Shown: one piece after another, positions 16,910 to 26,381 of the stretch
Layout of the letters: every line of letters starts with the position of its first letter
How positions within the stretch are numbered: position 1 is the stretch's first letter
Assembly: GCF_014279595.1 (NCBI RefSeq)
Contig: NZ_CP047943.1
Location: 1,708,422 to 1,772,421 of the forward strand
Source of the DNA: Synechococcus sp. RS9909
GTDB lineage: Bacteria; Cyanobacteriota; Cyanobacteriia; PCC-6307; Cyanobiaceae
Length of the DNA stretch: 64,000 nucleotides
Reading direction: 5' to 3'
Program-made: the position numbers and the translations under genes
Notes under the pieces: model-generated
What the model was told of the DNA's origin: nothing
The model's input: only the letters and a program-made list of their open reading frames with translations
The model's database searches: none

Positions 16910-17578
16910 ATGGATTTGCGTCGGTTCTCCCGTTATCAGACCCAGCAGCTCCTCTCCGCCACGGCGGTGAGTGCCGGCCTGCTTCTGTGCTTCGGCCAGG
17001 GACTCCATGCCGAACGCGCCCAGGAGCGGCTGGATCAGGCCGAGACCCTGCAGGCGTCGCTGCGCCAACAGGCGGATGCCCGCGCTGAGCTGCTGGCGGA
17101 TCGGCCCTACCGGATCACCCCGGAGCGCCGCGCCCTCCTCAACACCATCCGCTACGCCGAAGGCACCTGGAAGGACGGTCGCGATCACGGCTACCGCGTG
17201 CTCTATGGCGGCAGCCTGTTCCAGGACCTGTCGCGCCACCCAGAAAAGGTGGTCGTGAAGCGTTACACCAGTGCCGCCGCCGGCGCCTATCAGTTCCTGC
17301 CAGGCACCTGGCGCCAGGTGGCCCGCGAATTGAAGCTGCCCAGCTTTGAGCCCCAGCACCAGGACCAGGCAGCGCTGCGTCTGGTCGAGCGACGTGGCGC
17401 CCTGGAGGAAGTCGACCGCCATGGCCTCACGCCCACAGTCATGAATCGCCTGGCACCGGAGTGGGCCTCCTTCCCCACCCACGCTGGAACAAGCGCCTAT
17501 GGACAGCCCGTGAAAAGCCACGCTGAGCTGGCGCGCTTCTACAGCAGCAATCTCGAAGCGATTCGCCAAGGCGCCTGA
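16910..17578 (+). CDS. Lysozyme-like (lambda endolysin/GH104-type) exported muramidase
   Basis: A 222-residue protein from the ATG at 16910. An N-terminal hydrophobic segment (about residues 13-31) serves as a signal or anchor, followed by a short helical linker and a lysozyme-like domain. The domain has NTIRYAEGT with candidate catalytic Glu84, YRVLYGGSLF, and SAAAGAYQFLPGTW, all as in phage-lambda-type endolysins. It probably trims peptidoglycan in cell-wall turnover. No phage genes surround it, and chromosomal copies are common in cyanobacteria. It ends 1 bp before the stop of the convergent DUF2752 gene. Confidence 0.82.
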   Translation: MDLRRFSRYQTQQLLSATAVSAGLLLCFGQGLHAERAQERLDQAETLQASLRQQADARAELLADRPYRITPERRALLNTIRYAEGTWKDGRDHGYRVLYGGSLFQDLSRHPEKVVVKRYTSAAAGAYQFLPGTWRQVARELKLPSFEPQHQDQAALRLVERRGALEEVDRHGLTPTVMNRLAPEWASFPTHAGTSAYGQPVKSHAELARFYSSNLEAIRQGA

Positions 17579-17579
17579 T

Positions 17580-17972
17580 TCAGGCCGGCCAGGGCTGACC
17601 GGCCAGCCCCCAGCGCAACAGCCGCACAATCCAGTAGAGCAGCATCGCTGCGCCCAACAGCCAGGTGAGCCTGCGCGCGCTCGGGCCGAAGCGAAGCGGT
17701 CGGCCCCACACCGCCTGCCGCCAGCCCAGCCAGGCCAGGCCTGTCACCAGGGGAGGACCGAACAGATGCAGCTCCAAGGCCTCCCCCAGATCGCCTTTCA
17801 GGGTCGCCAGAGCTGATCGAGTGAGGAAACAGGTGGGGCAGGGCACACCGGTGAGGGCGCGCCAGGGGCATCCCGGCAGCAGCACTGGAACGCCCCGGGC
17901 GCGCAGCATCAACACCAGCAAGACCGCCAGGGAGGCGAGGCCGAGCCGCCGCTGACGCCAGCGGATCCTCAT
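17580..17972 (-). CDS. DUF2752 family membrane protein
   Basis: A 130-residue protein starting at the ATG at 17972. It has three hydrophobic segments and the DUF2752 signature 'CPWRALTGVPCPTCFLTRS', with paired cysteines in a C-P-x-x-x-x-T-G-x-P-C-P-x-C pattern. Function is unknown; the cysteines suggest a redox or metal role in the membrane. The ATGA overlap with the upstream DUF2605 gene makes them an operon. The frame continues upstream to 18209, but that part overlaps DUF2605 and is not homologous. Confidence 0.82.
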   Translation of the reverse strand: MRIRWRQRRLGLASLAVLLVLMLRARGVPVLLPGCPWRALTGVPCPTCFLTRSALATLKGDLGEALELHLFGPPLVTGLAWLGWRQAVWGRPLRFGPSARRLTWLLGAAMLLYWIVRLLRWGLAGQPWPA

Positions 17973-18274
17973 CGAGCCGCCTGGGAGATGCGGGCCGCCA
18001 GAGCCCACACCTCCATCACCAGCTGATGCCAGGGCGCCATCGCTTCCATCGACACGGCCATGGCCTGAGGCGACGCTTCCACAAGGGCCCGGGTCGCCAC
18101 AATCGCCTTGCGGCCCTCCGCCAGGCGGTCGGCCATCTGGGCCCGTTCCTGCGGAGCCATCACCAGATCCGGACACACCGCCAGCAACTCCTCGCCCCGC
18201 TGGAACCAATGGCTGAAGTCATTCAGCAGGGAGTCCAGCAAGTGTTCAAGCAGGGCATCGGCATCCGGGTCCAT
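17969..18274 (-). CDS. DUF2605 family protein
   Basis: A 101-residue, mostly helical soluble protein matching the cyanobacterial DUF2605 family (LLDSLLNDFSHWFQRGEELL near the start, SMEAMAPWHQLVMEVWAL near the end). No function is known. The start is the ATG at 18274 or, less likely, 18295. The second would leave only 3 bp to the divergent thrS ATG. The stop overlaps the start of the DUF2752 gene. A much longer frame in the same phase runs antisense to thrS and is not coding. Confidence 0.8.
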   Translation of the reverse strand: MDPDADALLEHLLDSLLNDFSHWFQRGEELLAVCPDLVMAPQERAQMADRLAEGRKAIVATRALVEASPQAMAVSMEAMAPWHQLVMEVWALAARISQAAR

Positions 18275-18298
18275 GGCGCTGAATCTCACGCCCATAGG

Positions 18299-20137
18299 AT
18301 GGCCGTTCTTGTGCATGAACCGGTGAGCAGCGCTGCAGCAACCACCCCAGTCCCAGACGCAGCGGTGGTTCTGCCCAAAACCAGCGAAAGCAATCAGCTG
18401 CTCCGCATCCGCCACTCCATGAGCCACGTGATGGCCATGGCGGTGCAACACCTGTTTCCCCAGGCCCAGGTGACCATCGGCCCCTGGACCGAAACCGGCT
18501 TCTACTACGACTTCGACAACCCGGATCCCTTCACCGAAGCCGACCTGAAGGCGATCCGCAAAGAGATGATCAAGATCATCAACCGGAAGTTGCCGCTGGA
18601 GCGGATCGCGGTGAGCCGGGATGAGGCCGAGGCCAAGATCAAGGCCCAGAACGAGCCCTACAAACTCGAAATCCTCGCAGGCCTGCAGGAACCGATCACC
18701 CTCTACACCCTCGGCGAGCAGTGGTGGGATCTCTGCGCCGGACCCCACGTGGACAACACAAGCGAACTCAACCCCAAGGCGTTCGCCCTCGAAAGCGTTG
18801 CCGGCGCCTACTGGCGTGGTGATGAAACCAAAGCCCAGCTGCAGCGGATTTATGGCACCGCCTGGGAAACACCGGAGCAACTGGCCGAATACCAGCGGCG
18901 GAAGGAGGAAGCGCTGCGCCGCGACCATCGCCGCCTCGGCAAGGATCTCGACCTGTTTTCCATCGAGGATGAAGCCGGCGCCGGTCTGGTGTTCTGGCAC
19001 CCGCGCGGTGCCCGCATGCGCCTGCTGATCGAAGACTTCTGGCGTCAGGCCCACTTTGAGGGGGGCTACGACCTTCTCTACACCCCCCATGTGGCCGACA
19101 TCGGCCTCTGGAAGACCTCGGGGCACCTGGATTTCTACAGCGAGAGCATGTTCGGCCCCATGCAGGTCGACGAACGGGAATACCAGCTCAAGCCGATGAA
19201 CTGCCCGTTCCATGTGCTGACCTACGCCAGCCGATTGCGCAGCTATCGCGAACTGCCGATTCGCTGGGCCGAACTGGGAACGGTGTACCGCTACGAGCGC
19301 CCCGGGGTCATGCACGGCCTGATGCGCGTGCGGGGCTTCACCCAGGACGACGCCCATGTGTTCTGCCTGCCCGAGCAGATCAGTGATGAGATCCTGCGAA
19401 TCCTCAACCTCACCGAAACGATCCTCTCCGCCTTCGATTTCCGCAACTACGAGATCAACCTTTCCACCCGTCCGGAGAAATCCATCGGTGACGACGCCGT
19501 CTGGGACCTGGCGACCCAAGGACTGATCGAGGCTCTTGAGCGCAAGGGCTGGGCTTACAAGGTCGATGCCGGTGGCGGTGCCTTCTACGGCCCCAAGATC
19601 GATCTGAAAATCGAGGATGCGATCGGTCGGATGTGGCAATGCTCCACGATCCAGCTCGATTTCAACCTGCCGGAACGGTTTGCTCTCGACTACGTCGCCG
19701 CCGACGGCAGCAAACAGCGCCCGATCATGATCCACCGGGCGATCTTCGGCTCGCTCGAGCGCTTCTTCGGAATCATGACGGAGAACTACGCCGGCGACTT
19801 TCCCTTCTGGCTGGCACCGGAGCAGATCCGACTGCTGCCCGTCACCGATGAGGTGCTGGCGGATGCCCAGCAGCTCAGCGACCAGCTCCGGGCCGCTGGC
19901 ATCCGGGCCACGGTGGATCGCAGCGGTGAACGGTTGGGCAAGTTGATCCGCACCGGCGAACAGATGAAGATCCCCCTGCTGGCCGTGATCGGCGCCAAGG
20001 AAGCTGAACAGGGCAGCGTGAGCCTGCGCAGCCGCCGCGACGGCGACCTGGGTTCGGTGAACCGCAAGGCCCTGATCGAGGCGGCCAGCCAGGCCAATCA
20101 GGAGCGTCTCGCCTCCCTTCCCCTCAACCCCGGCTGA
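18299..20137 (+). CDS. thrS: Threonyl-tRNA synthetase, form lacking the N-terminal TGS domain
   Basis: A 612-residue class II synthetase charging tRNA-Thr. The editing (SAD) domain starts near residue 30 with HSMSH, and the DLCAGPH motif follows. The catalytic core holds the zinc-site Cys302 (KPMNCPFH) and class II motifs, and the C-terminal anticodon-binding domain is intact. Compared with E. coli ThrS (642 residues), the TGS domain is replaced by a short leader. The start is uncertain, since the upstream sequence is occupied by the divergent DUF2605 gene. It overlaps the DUF1824 gene by one base. Confidence 0.96.
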   Translation: MAVLVHEPVSSAAATTPVPDAAVVLPKTSESNQLLRIRHSMSHVMAMAVQHLFPQAQVTIGPWTETGFYYDFDNPDPFTEADLKAIRKEMIKIINRKLPLERIAVSRDEAEAKIKAQNEPYKLEILAGLQEPITLYTLGEQWWDLCAGPHVDNTSELNPKAFALESVAGAYWRGDETKAQLQRIYGTAWETPEQLAEYQRRKEEALRRDHRRLGKDLDLFSIEDEAGAGLVFWHPRGARMRLLIEDFWRQAHFEGGYDLLYTPHVADIGLWKTSGHLDFYSESMFGPMQVDEREYQLKPMNCPFHVLTYASRLRSYRELPIRWAELGTVYRYERPGVMHGLMRVRGFTQDDAHVFCLPEQISDEILRILNLTETILSAFDFRNYEINLSTRPEKSIGDDAVWDLATQGLIEALERKGWAYKVDAGGGAFYGPKIDLKIEDAIGRMWQCSTIQLDFNLPERFALDYVAADGSKQRPIMIHRAIFGSLERFFGIMTENYAGDFPFWLAPEQIRLLPVTDEVLADAQQLSDQLRAAGIRATVDRSGERLGKLIRTGEQMKIPLLAVIGAKEAEQGSVSLRSRRDGDLGSVNRKALIEAASQANQERLASLPLNPG

Positions 20138-20538
20138 TGACGTCCACCCCCATCCGCCATCTCAAGGATCTGGCCCTGCTGCGCACGGCTCCCAGCCTTG
20201 GGCCGGCCCAGCGCCTGGCCTTATGCCAGGAACTGTGTGAGGCCATGGCCGCGTTTGACTGGTTCACCGTGGGCGTGATGGCCGCCGATGCGGAACAGGC
20301 GCTGCGAAGCCTGCGCCAACTCGAGGCGGCCTGCGGCTGGGAGCCGATGCAGGTGCAGGACGAGGCACTCGCGCCGGGCGACGGCGTGTTTCTCAAGGCG
20401 AATCAAGCCAACGGCACCGTGCGGCTCCGCCAGGAGAGCGGCTTGGGGGAGGGCGTGCTGATCACCGGACATCGGCACAACGGCGAAGGCTCCGGCAGCA
20501 CCTGGGGGCCGCTCCCGCTCGATTGCTTCGCGGGCTGA
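20137..20538 (+). CDS. DUF1824 family protein
   Basis: A 133-residue soluble protein with the pattern of DUF1824: a helical start (LLRTAPSLGPAQRLAL), the core 'DWFTVGVMAADAEQALRSL', and a C-terminal strand region (GVLITGHR). The family is confined mainly to cyanobacteria and plastid lineages and has no established function. Its ATG overlaps the thrS stop (TGATG), and glk follows 63 bp later, so it lies in a thrS-DUF1824-glk run. Confidence 0.78.
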   Translation: MTSTPIRHLKDLALLRTAPSLGPAQRLALCQELCEAMAAFDWFTVGVMAADAEQALRSLRQLEAACGWEPMQVQDEALAPGDGVFLKANQANGTVRLRQESGLGEGVLITGHRHNGEGSGSTWGPLPLDCFAG

Positions 20539-20601
20539 GCAAAGGCTTGCCGTTTGGAGCCCCGCTGATCAGCCTTGGAGGGAACGGATCCAACCGGACC
20601 C

Positions 20602-21636
20602 ATGGCACCCACGACCTTCCTGGCCGGTGATCTAGGGGGAACCAAAACCCTGCTGTCCCTCTTCAGCACGGTGGAGGGCCAGCTCCAGGCCTTGCATGGA
20701 CACCGCTACGCCTCAGCGGAATGGCCCTCCCTGGACGCGATGCTGGTGCACTTTCTGGAGGAGATGCCAGCGGATCTGGCCCGACCCGCCACCAGCTGCA
20801 TCGCCGTGGCCGGCCCCGTGCAACAGGGTCAGGCCAAGCTCACCAACCTGCCCTGGCTGGTGCAGGAAACCTCACTCTGCGCCGCCACCGGCCTGGAGCG
20901 ACTGGAGCTGGTGAACGATTTCGCCGTGCTCATCCACGGGCTGCCCCACTTCAGTGCCAACCAGCAGGTGATGCTCCAGGAGGGGCAGGCCAGCCAGGGT
21001 CCGGTGGCGATTCTCGGGGCGGGAACCGGCCTGGGGATGGCCCGCGGTCTACCCGGCCCGGAGGGTTGGATCGCCCTGCCGAGCGAAGGCGGCCACCGGG
21101 AGTTCGCTCCCCGCACCGAGGCGGAGTGGGAGCTCAGCCGCTGGCTGATGGCCGACCTGGAGCTGGATCGCCTCTCGGTGGAACGGATCGTGAGCGGCAC
21201 CGGCCTCGGCCATGTGATGCACTGGCTCCTGCAGCGCCAGGGCAACGAGGACCATCCCCTTCAGGCCCAGGCGCGAGCCTGGCGAACGATCGGGGCCGAC
21301 CAGCCCGGCCACGAGGACCTTCCCGCCCACACGGGCCGGGCGGCAGCTGCAGGGGATCCGCTGGCCCAGGACGCGCTCACACTCTGGCTGGGGGCCTACG
21401 GCTCCGCGGCCGGGGATCTGGCCTTGCAGGAGCTCTGCCGCGGCGGGCTCTGGGTGGGGGGTGGCACCGCTGAGAAAAACCTGGAAGGGCTCCGCTCCGA
21501 ACGCTTTCTGGAACCGCTGCGCCGCAAGGGACGCTTCCGTTCATTCCTGGAAAGCCTGCCGATCCGGGCGGTAATCGATCCGAATGCCGGCCTGTTCAGT
21601 GCCGCCTGCCGCGCCCGGGATCTGCAGGGGGACTGA
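20602..21636 (+). CDS. glk: Glucokinase
   Basis: A 344-residue group A bacterial glucokinase that makes glucose 6-phosphate from glucose and ATP. Phosphate-binding motif LAGDLGGTKTLL lies at the N-terminus, the catalytic region includes LVNDFAV, and AILGAGTGLGMA and SEGGHREFAP are the adenosine and sugar motifs. The ATG at 20602 is chosen over the TTG at 20575. With glgB in the same window, it could feed sugars released from glycogen back into metabolism. A second, ROK-type kinase lies at 32655. Confidence 0.93.
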   Translation: MAPTTFLAGDLGGTKTLLSLFSTVEGQLQALHGHRYASAEWPSLDAMLVHFLEEMPADLARPATSCIAVAGPVQQGQAKLTNLPWLVQETSLCAATGLERLELVNDFAVLIHGLPHFSANQQVMLQEGQASQGPVAILGAGTGLGMARGLPGPEGWIALPSEGGHREFAPRTEAEWELSRWLMADLELDRLSVERIVSGTGLGHVMHWLLQRQGNEDHPLQAQARAWRTIGADQPGHEDLPAHTGRAAAAGDPLAQDALTLWLGAYGSAAGDLALQELCRGGLWVGGGTAEKNLEGLRSERFLEPLRRKGRFRSFLESLPIRAVIDPNAGLFSAACRARDLQGD

Positions 21637-21674
21637 CGGCCGGGTGAGACACTGGCCCAAATAGGACAGCAGGG

Positions 21675-22622
21675 ATGGTGCAGCCGCGCATCGGCCAAAC
21701 GGTGGTGGTGGACGTGCCTGCCACAACGGCCAACATCGGCCCGGGGTTTGATTGTCTCGGTGCAGCCCTCGATCTGAACAATCGCTTCAGCATGCGCCGG
21801 ATCGAAGGCAACGGCGAGCGCTTTGAGCTGATCATCGAAGGCCAGGAGGGCAATCACCTCCGTGGCGGCCCGGAGAACCTCGTGTATCGCGCCGCCCAGC
21901 GCGTCTGGAAAGCCGCTGGCGAGGAGCCGGTGGCCCTGGAGGCGAGGGTGCGTTTGGCCGTGCCTCCGGCGCGGGGCCTGGGGAGCAGCGCCACGGCGAT
22001 CGTGGCCGGCCTGGTGGGGGCCAACGCCCTGGTGGGAGAACCCCTGAGCCGGGAGAAGCTGCTGGAGCTGGCGATCGACATCGAAGGCCATCCCGACAAC
22101 GTGGTGCCCTCCCTGCTAGGCGGTCTGTGCATGACCGCCAAAGCTGCCTCGCAGCGCTGGCGCGTGGTGCGTTGCGAATGGCTGGCGAGCGTGAAGGCGG
22201 TGGTGGCGATCCCGGCGATCCGTCTCAGCACCAGCGAAGCGCGGCGGGCGATGCCGAAGACGATCCCCGTGGCCGACGCCGTGGTCAACCTCGGCGCCCT
22301 CACCCTGCTCCTCCAGGGCCTGCGCACCGGCAACGGCGACCTGATCGCCGATGGCCTGCACGACCGCCTGCATGAGCCCTATCGCTGGCGCCTGATCAAG
22401 GGGGGCCAGGCGGTGCGCGAAGCGGCGATTCAGGCGGGGGCCTGGGGTTGCGCCATCAGCGGGGCCGGCCCGAGCATCCTGGCGCTCTGCACCGAGGAGA
22501 ACGGCGCCGCCGTCAGCGAGGCGATGGTGCGCGCCTGGGAAGCGGAGGGGGTGGCAAGCCGTGCACCCCTGCTGAACCTGCAGACCACGGGCAGTCACTG
22601 GCAACCGAAACAGCCTGGGTAG
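21675..22622 (+). CDS. thrB: Homoserine kinase
   Basis: A 315-residue GHMP kinase that phosphorylates homoserine in threonine synthesis. The N-terminus has [15 protein letters not shown], the ATP motif is [13 protein letters not shown], and the C-terminal motif is [14 protein letters not shown], all diagnostic of ThrB. The length matches the family. It follows glk after 38 bp and precedes ndhD by 56 bp on the same strand. Confidence 0.96.
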   Translation: MVQPRIGQTVVVDVPATTANIGPGFDCLGAALDLNNRFSMRRIEGNGERFELIIEGQEGNHLRGGPENLVYRAAQRVWKAAGEEPVALEARVRLAVPPARGLGSSATAIVAGLVGANALVGEPLSREKLLELAIDIEGHPDNVVPSLLGGLCMTAKAASQRWRVVRCEWLASVKAVVAIPAIRLSTSEARRAMPKTIPVADAVVNLGALTLLLQGLRTGNGDLIADGLHDRLHEPYRWRLIKGGQAVREAAIQAGAWGCAISGAGPSILALCTEENGAAVSEAMVRAWEAEGVASRAPLLNLQTTGSHWQPKQPG

Positions 22623-22678
22623 ATGTACCCAGGCACCCCCCAGGTGCTGATAAGTTCAATCACAATCTTGTTGCTGCC

Positions 22679-24250
22679 ATGGACGCCAACCTGCCTCTGA
22701 CGGTTGCGTCTCCGGAAGCCTTTCCCTGGTTATCTCTGATCGTGCTGCTGCCAGCGGCCACGGCCCTGGTGATGCCGTTGTTATCTGGGGATGACGATCA
22801 CCCCTCGCCCTGGCCGCGCAACCTCGCCGTCACGGTGCTGGCGATCGATTTCGGGCTGATGCTCGCCGTCTTCAGCCGGCTCTACGACCGCCTCGATGGC
22901 GGGCTCCAGCTGGTGGAACGGGTCAACTGGCTGCCGGTGATCGGCCTGGAGTGGTCCCTGGGTGCCGATGGCCTCTCCATGCCCCTGGTGGTGCTGAGTG
23001 GACTGGTCACATTGCTCTCGGTGTGTGCCAGCTGGAAGGTGCGCCACAAATCCAATCTTTATTTCGGCCTGCTGCTGGTGCAGGCGTCAGCCCAAGCGCT
23101 GGTGTTTCTCTCCCAGGACTTCCTGCTCTTCTTCCTGGCCTGGGAACTTGAACTGGTGCCGGTGTATCTGCTGATCGCCATCTGGGGTGGTCAGAACCGT
23201 CAGTACGCCGCCACCAAATTCATCCTCTACACCGCTCTCGCTTCGCTGCTGATCCTGATCAGCGGCTTGGCCCTGGCTCTCTCCGGCGACAGCTTCAGCC
23301 TCAATCTCACCGAACTGGCCCAGCGCTCCCCAGGCGGCAGCTTCGGCCTCCTCTGTTACCTCGGATTCCTGGTGGGTTTCGGCGTGAAATTGCCGATGTT
23401 CCCTCTGCACACCTGGTTGCCGGATGCCCATGGTGAAGCGAACGCACCGGTGTCGATGCTGCTGGCGGGCGTTCTGCTCAAGATGGGCGGCTATGCCTTG
23501 CTGCGCTTCAACGTGCAGATGCTGCCGGAGGTCCATCTCACCCTGGCCCCGGCCTTGATCATCCTGGGCATCGTCAACATCATCTACGGCGCCCTCAACG
23601 CCTTCGCGCAAGACAACGTCAAGCGCCGCATTGCCTGCAGCTCCGTGAGCCACATGGGCTTTGTGCTCCTCGGCATCGGTGCCGTCGATGCCCTCAGCCT
23701 CAGTGGCGCCATGCTGCAGATGATCAGCCATGGCCTGATCGCCGCGGCCATGTTCTTCATCACAGGCAGCTTCTACGAACGCACCAAAACCCTCTCCATC
23801 CCCAACATGGGAGGGCTGGCCAAGGTGCTGCCGATCACCTTCGCCTTCTTCCTGACAAGCTGCCTGGCCTCGCTCGCCCTGCCCGGCATGAGCGGCTTCA
23901 TCAGTGAAATCACGATCTTCCTGGGGGTGACCAGTCAGGAGCAGTTCACCACCCTCTTCCGGGTGATCACGGTGGTAGTGGCTGCCATCGGCCTCGTGCT
24001 CACCCCGATCTACCTGCTCTCCCTCTGTCGTCGGGTTTTCTTCGGGCCGCGCATCCCCGCTCTCGCCTTCGTCGACGACATGAGCCCCAGGGAGTTGGTA
24101 ATCGGCCTCACCCTGCTGGTGCCCACCCTCACCATCGGCATCTGGCCCCGGGTCGCCATGGATGTCTACGAGGCCTCCACCGACGCCCTCGCCGAAACCC
24201 TCTCCGGCCATAGCCTGATGGCCCTGAGCTCCCTGTTACCCCTGGGCTGA
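22679..24250 (+). CDS. ndhD: NAD(P)H-quinone oxidoreductase chain 4 (NdhD)
   Basis: A 523-residue, highly hydrophobic protein with about 14 membrane helices. It is an antiporter-like, proton-pumping subunit of the NDH-1 complex in cyclic electron flow and respiration. Conserved features include [19 protein letters not shown] with the helix-5 Glu, the [19 protein letters not shown] segment with its Lys and His, and [11 protein letters not shown]. It resembles the NdhD1 type of the respiratory/cyclic complex more than the CO2-uptake paralogues, but this was not tested. The start is the ATG at 22679; the longer frame runs into thrB. Confidence 0.96.
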   Translation: MDANLPLTVASPEAFPWLSLIVLLPAATALVMPLLSGDDDHPSPWPRNLAVTVLAIDFGLMLAVFSRLYDRLDGGLQLVERVNWLPVIGLEWSLGADGLSMPLVVLSGLVTLLSVCASWKVRHKSNLYFGLLLVQASAQALVFLSQDFLLFFLAWELELVPVYLLIAIWGGQNRQYAATKFILYTALASLLILISGLALALSGDSFSLNLTELAQRSPGGSFGLLCYLGFLVGFGVKLPMFPLHTWLPDAHGEANAPVSMLLAGVLLKMGGYALLRFNVQMLPEVHLTLAPALIILGIVNIIYGALNAFAQDNVKRRIACSSVSHMGFVLLGIGAVDALSLSGAMLQMISHGLIAAAMFFITGSFYERTKTLSIPNMGGLAKVLPITFAFFLTSCLASLALPGMSGFISEITIFLGVTSQEQFTTLFRVITVVVAAIGLVLTPIYLLSLCRRVFFGPRIPALAFVDDMSPRELVIGLTLLVPTLTIGIWPRVAMDVYEASTDALAETLSGHSLMALSSLLPLG

Positions 24251-24254
24251 CGCC

Positions 24255-26381
24255 ATGCCTGAAAGCCGCGATCCGGCCCTGCTCGCGGGCTGGGGGTACC
24301 CCGACTACGAGGCGATCACACCCGAGCAGGTGGAAACGCTGATTCCCCAGTTGCTGCAGCGGCTCTCCGACCAGTTTGCCGCCCTGGAGACCAGCCTCGA
24401 TGCCGCCCTGGCCGCGGGCACCCCCCTGGGCTGGGACAGGGTGATGCCACCCCTGCATCGGATCGGCGAGCAGTTGCGTTGGAGCTGGGGTGTGGTGACC
24501 CACCTCAACGCGGTCTGCAACTCTCCCGAGCTGCGCGATGCCCACGCCTCCCAGCAGGCCGACGTGGTGCGGTTCAGCAATCGCCTCGGTCAGAGCCGCA
24601 GCCTGCATCAGGCCCTCGAGGCTCTGCAGCAGCGGCCATCCGAACCCCTCGATCACACCCAGCAACGGATCCTGGCGTCCGAATTGCTCTCGATGCAGCA
24701 GCGGGGCGTCGGCCTGCGCGGCGACCGCCAGGCCGCCTTCAACGCAGCCAGTGAGCGACTTGCCGAACTCTCCACCCAGTTCGGCAACCACGTGCTCGAC
24801 GCCACCCAGGCCTGGCATCTGGTGGTGGAGGATCCCAGCCGCATCGCTGGCCTCCCCGAGCGGGCCCGCCAGGCCCTGGCGCAAGCAGCCCGAGAAGCGG
24901 GTGATCGTCATGCGGATGGCAGTGAGGCCACGGCGGAACGCGGCCCCTGGCGCCTGGGGCTCGACATGCCGCGGTACATCCCCGTGCTCAGCCATGCCGA
25001 TGATCGGCAGCTCCGCGAGACGCTCTACCAGGCCCATGTGAGCCGGGCCAGCAGCGGGGAGCTCGACAACACCCCCTTGATCCAGGAGATCCTGGAACTG
25101 CGCCAGCAGCAGGCCCAGCGCCTCGGCTATGCCCATTGGGCCGAACTGAGCCTCGCCGGCAAGATGGCTGAAGATGTGCCAGCTGTGGAAGCCCTGCTCG
25201 AGGAGCTGCGGACGGCCGCCTACCCCACCGCCTGCCGTGAGCTGAAGGATCTTCAGGCCTGTGCCCGGCGCCATGGAGCCGCCGAAGCCGACGCGCTCGC
25301 CCCTTGGGATGTGAGCTATTGGGCCGAAAAGCTGCGTCAGGAACGCTTCGACCTCAACCAGGAGGCCCTGCGCCCCTGGTTCCCGCTGCCCCAGGTGCTC
25401 GACGGCTTGTTTGCGTTCTGCGAGCGCCTGTTCGGGATCCGGATCACGGCTGCCGATGGCGAAGCGCCGATCTGGCACCCCGATGTGCGTTTCTTCCGGG
25501 TGCTCGAGCGGGATGGCTCGCCGCTGGCCGCCTTCTATCTCGATCCCTACAGCCGGCCGGGCAGCAAGCGCGGTGGGGCCTGGATGGACGAATGCCTCAA
25601 CCGACAACCCGACGGCCAGGGGGGCTGGATCACGCCAGTGGCGTACCTGATCTGCAACCAGACCCCGCCAACCGACAGCAGCCCGAGCCTGATGAGCTTC
25701 GAGGAGGTGGAGACCCTCTTCCACGAGTTCGGCCATGGCCTGCAGCACATGCTCACCACGGTGGAGCACCCCCAGGCGGCGGGGATCAACAACGTGGAAT
25801 GGGATGCGGTGGAGCTGCCGAGTCAGTTCATGGAGAACTGGTGCCTGGATCGCCCCACCCTGATGGGCATGGCCCGGCACTGGCAGACGGGTGAACCGCT
25901 TCCGGACGCCGACTTCGAGAAGCTGAAGCGATCCCGCACCTTTATGACCGGCTTCAGCACCCTGCGGCAGGTGCACTTCGCCCTCACCGATCTGCGGCTG
26001 CACAGCAGCTGGACCCCAGAGCTCGGCATCAGCCCAGATCAGATGCGGCGCCAGATCGCCACCACCACCACGGTGATCCCACCGATTGCCGAGGACCGCT
26101 TTCTCTGCGCCTTCAGCCACATCTTTGCGGGGGGCTATTCCGCCGGTTACTACTCCTACAAATGGGCCGAGGTGCTCAGCGCCGATGCCTTCGCCGCCTT
26201 TGAGGAAGCGGGTCTCGATCTCGATGACCAGGTGAGCGCCACGGGAGAGCGCTTCCGCAGCACCGTGCTCAGCCTCGGCGGCAGCCTCTCACCAGCGGCG
26301 GTTTATGAAGCCTTCCGTGGCCGCGCCGCCAGCACCGAGGCCCTGATTCGCCATTCCGGCCTGGTCACCAGCCATGGCTGA
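24255..26381 (+). CDS. M3 family metallopeptidase, oligopeptidase A-like
   Basis: A 708-residue cytosolic zinc peptidase of the thimet/oligopeptidase A (PrlC) family. The active site is LFHEFGHGLQHML, with zinc ligands His490 and His494 and catalytic Glu491; the third ligand Glu follows in NNVEWDAVELPSQFMENW. Length and fold match E. coli OpdA (680). It degrades short peptides, including cleaved signal or transit peptides. It starts 4 bp after ndhD and overlaps the next gene by 8 bp. Confidence 0.95.
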   Translation: MPESRDPALLAGWGYPDYEAITPEQVETLIPQLLQRLSDQFAALETSLDAALAAGTPLGWDRVMPPLHRIGEQLRWSWGVVTHLNAVCNSPELRDAHASQQADVVRFSNRLGQSRSLHQALEALQQRPSEPLDHTQQRILASELLSMQQRGVGLRGDRQAAFNAASERLAELSTQFGNHVLDATQAWHLVVEDPSRIAGLPERARQALAQAAREAGDRHADGSEATAERGPWRLGLDMPRYIPVLSHADDRQLRETLYQAHVSRASSGELDNTPLIQEILELRQQQAQRLGYAHWAELSLAGKMAEDVPAVEALLEELRTAAYPTACRELKDLQACARRHGAAEADALAPWDVSYWAEKLRQERFDLNQEALRPWFPLPQVLDGLFAFCERLFGIRITAADGEAPIWHPDVRFFRVLERDGSPLAAFYLDPYSRPGSKRGGAWMDECLNRQPDGQGGWITPVAYLICNQTPPTDSSPSLMSFEEVETLFHEFGHGLQHMLTTVEHPQAAGINNVEWDAVELPSQFMENWCLDRPTLMGMARHWQTGEPLPDADFEKLKRSRTFMTGFSTLRQVHFALTDLRLHSSWTPELGISPDQMRRQIATTTTVIPPIAEDRFLCAFSHIFAGGYSAGYYSYKWAEVLSADAFAAFEEAGLDLDDQVSATGERFRSTVLSLGGSLSPAAVYEAFRGRAASTEALIRHSGLVTSHG

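Noticed and set aside
16910..17578. Prophage remnant suggested by the lambda-type lysozyme
   Set aside because: No phage structural, integrase or holin genes surround it, and chromosomal copies with an N-terminal signal segment are common in cyanobacteria.
18295..19735. Minus-strand frame extending the DUF2605 gene upstream
   Set aside because: The extra sequence is antisense to thrS. Only the last 101 codons match DUF2605.
24129..26120. Open frame of 663 codons on the - strand
   Set aside because: It is antisense to the M3 peptidase gene, whose catalytic motif is clear; no domain is visible in this frame.
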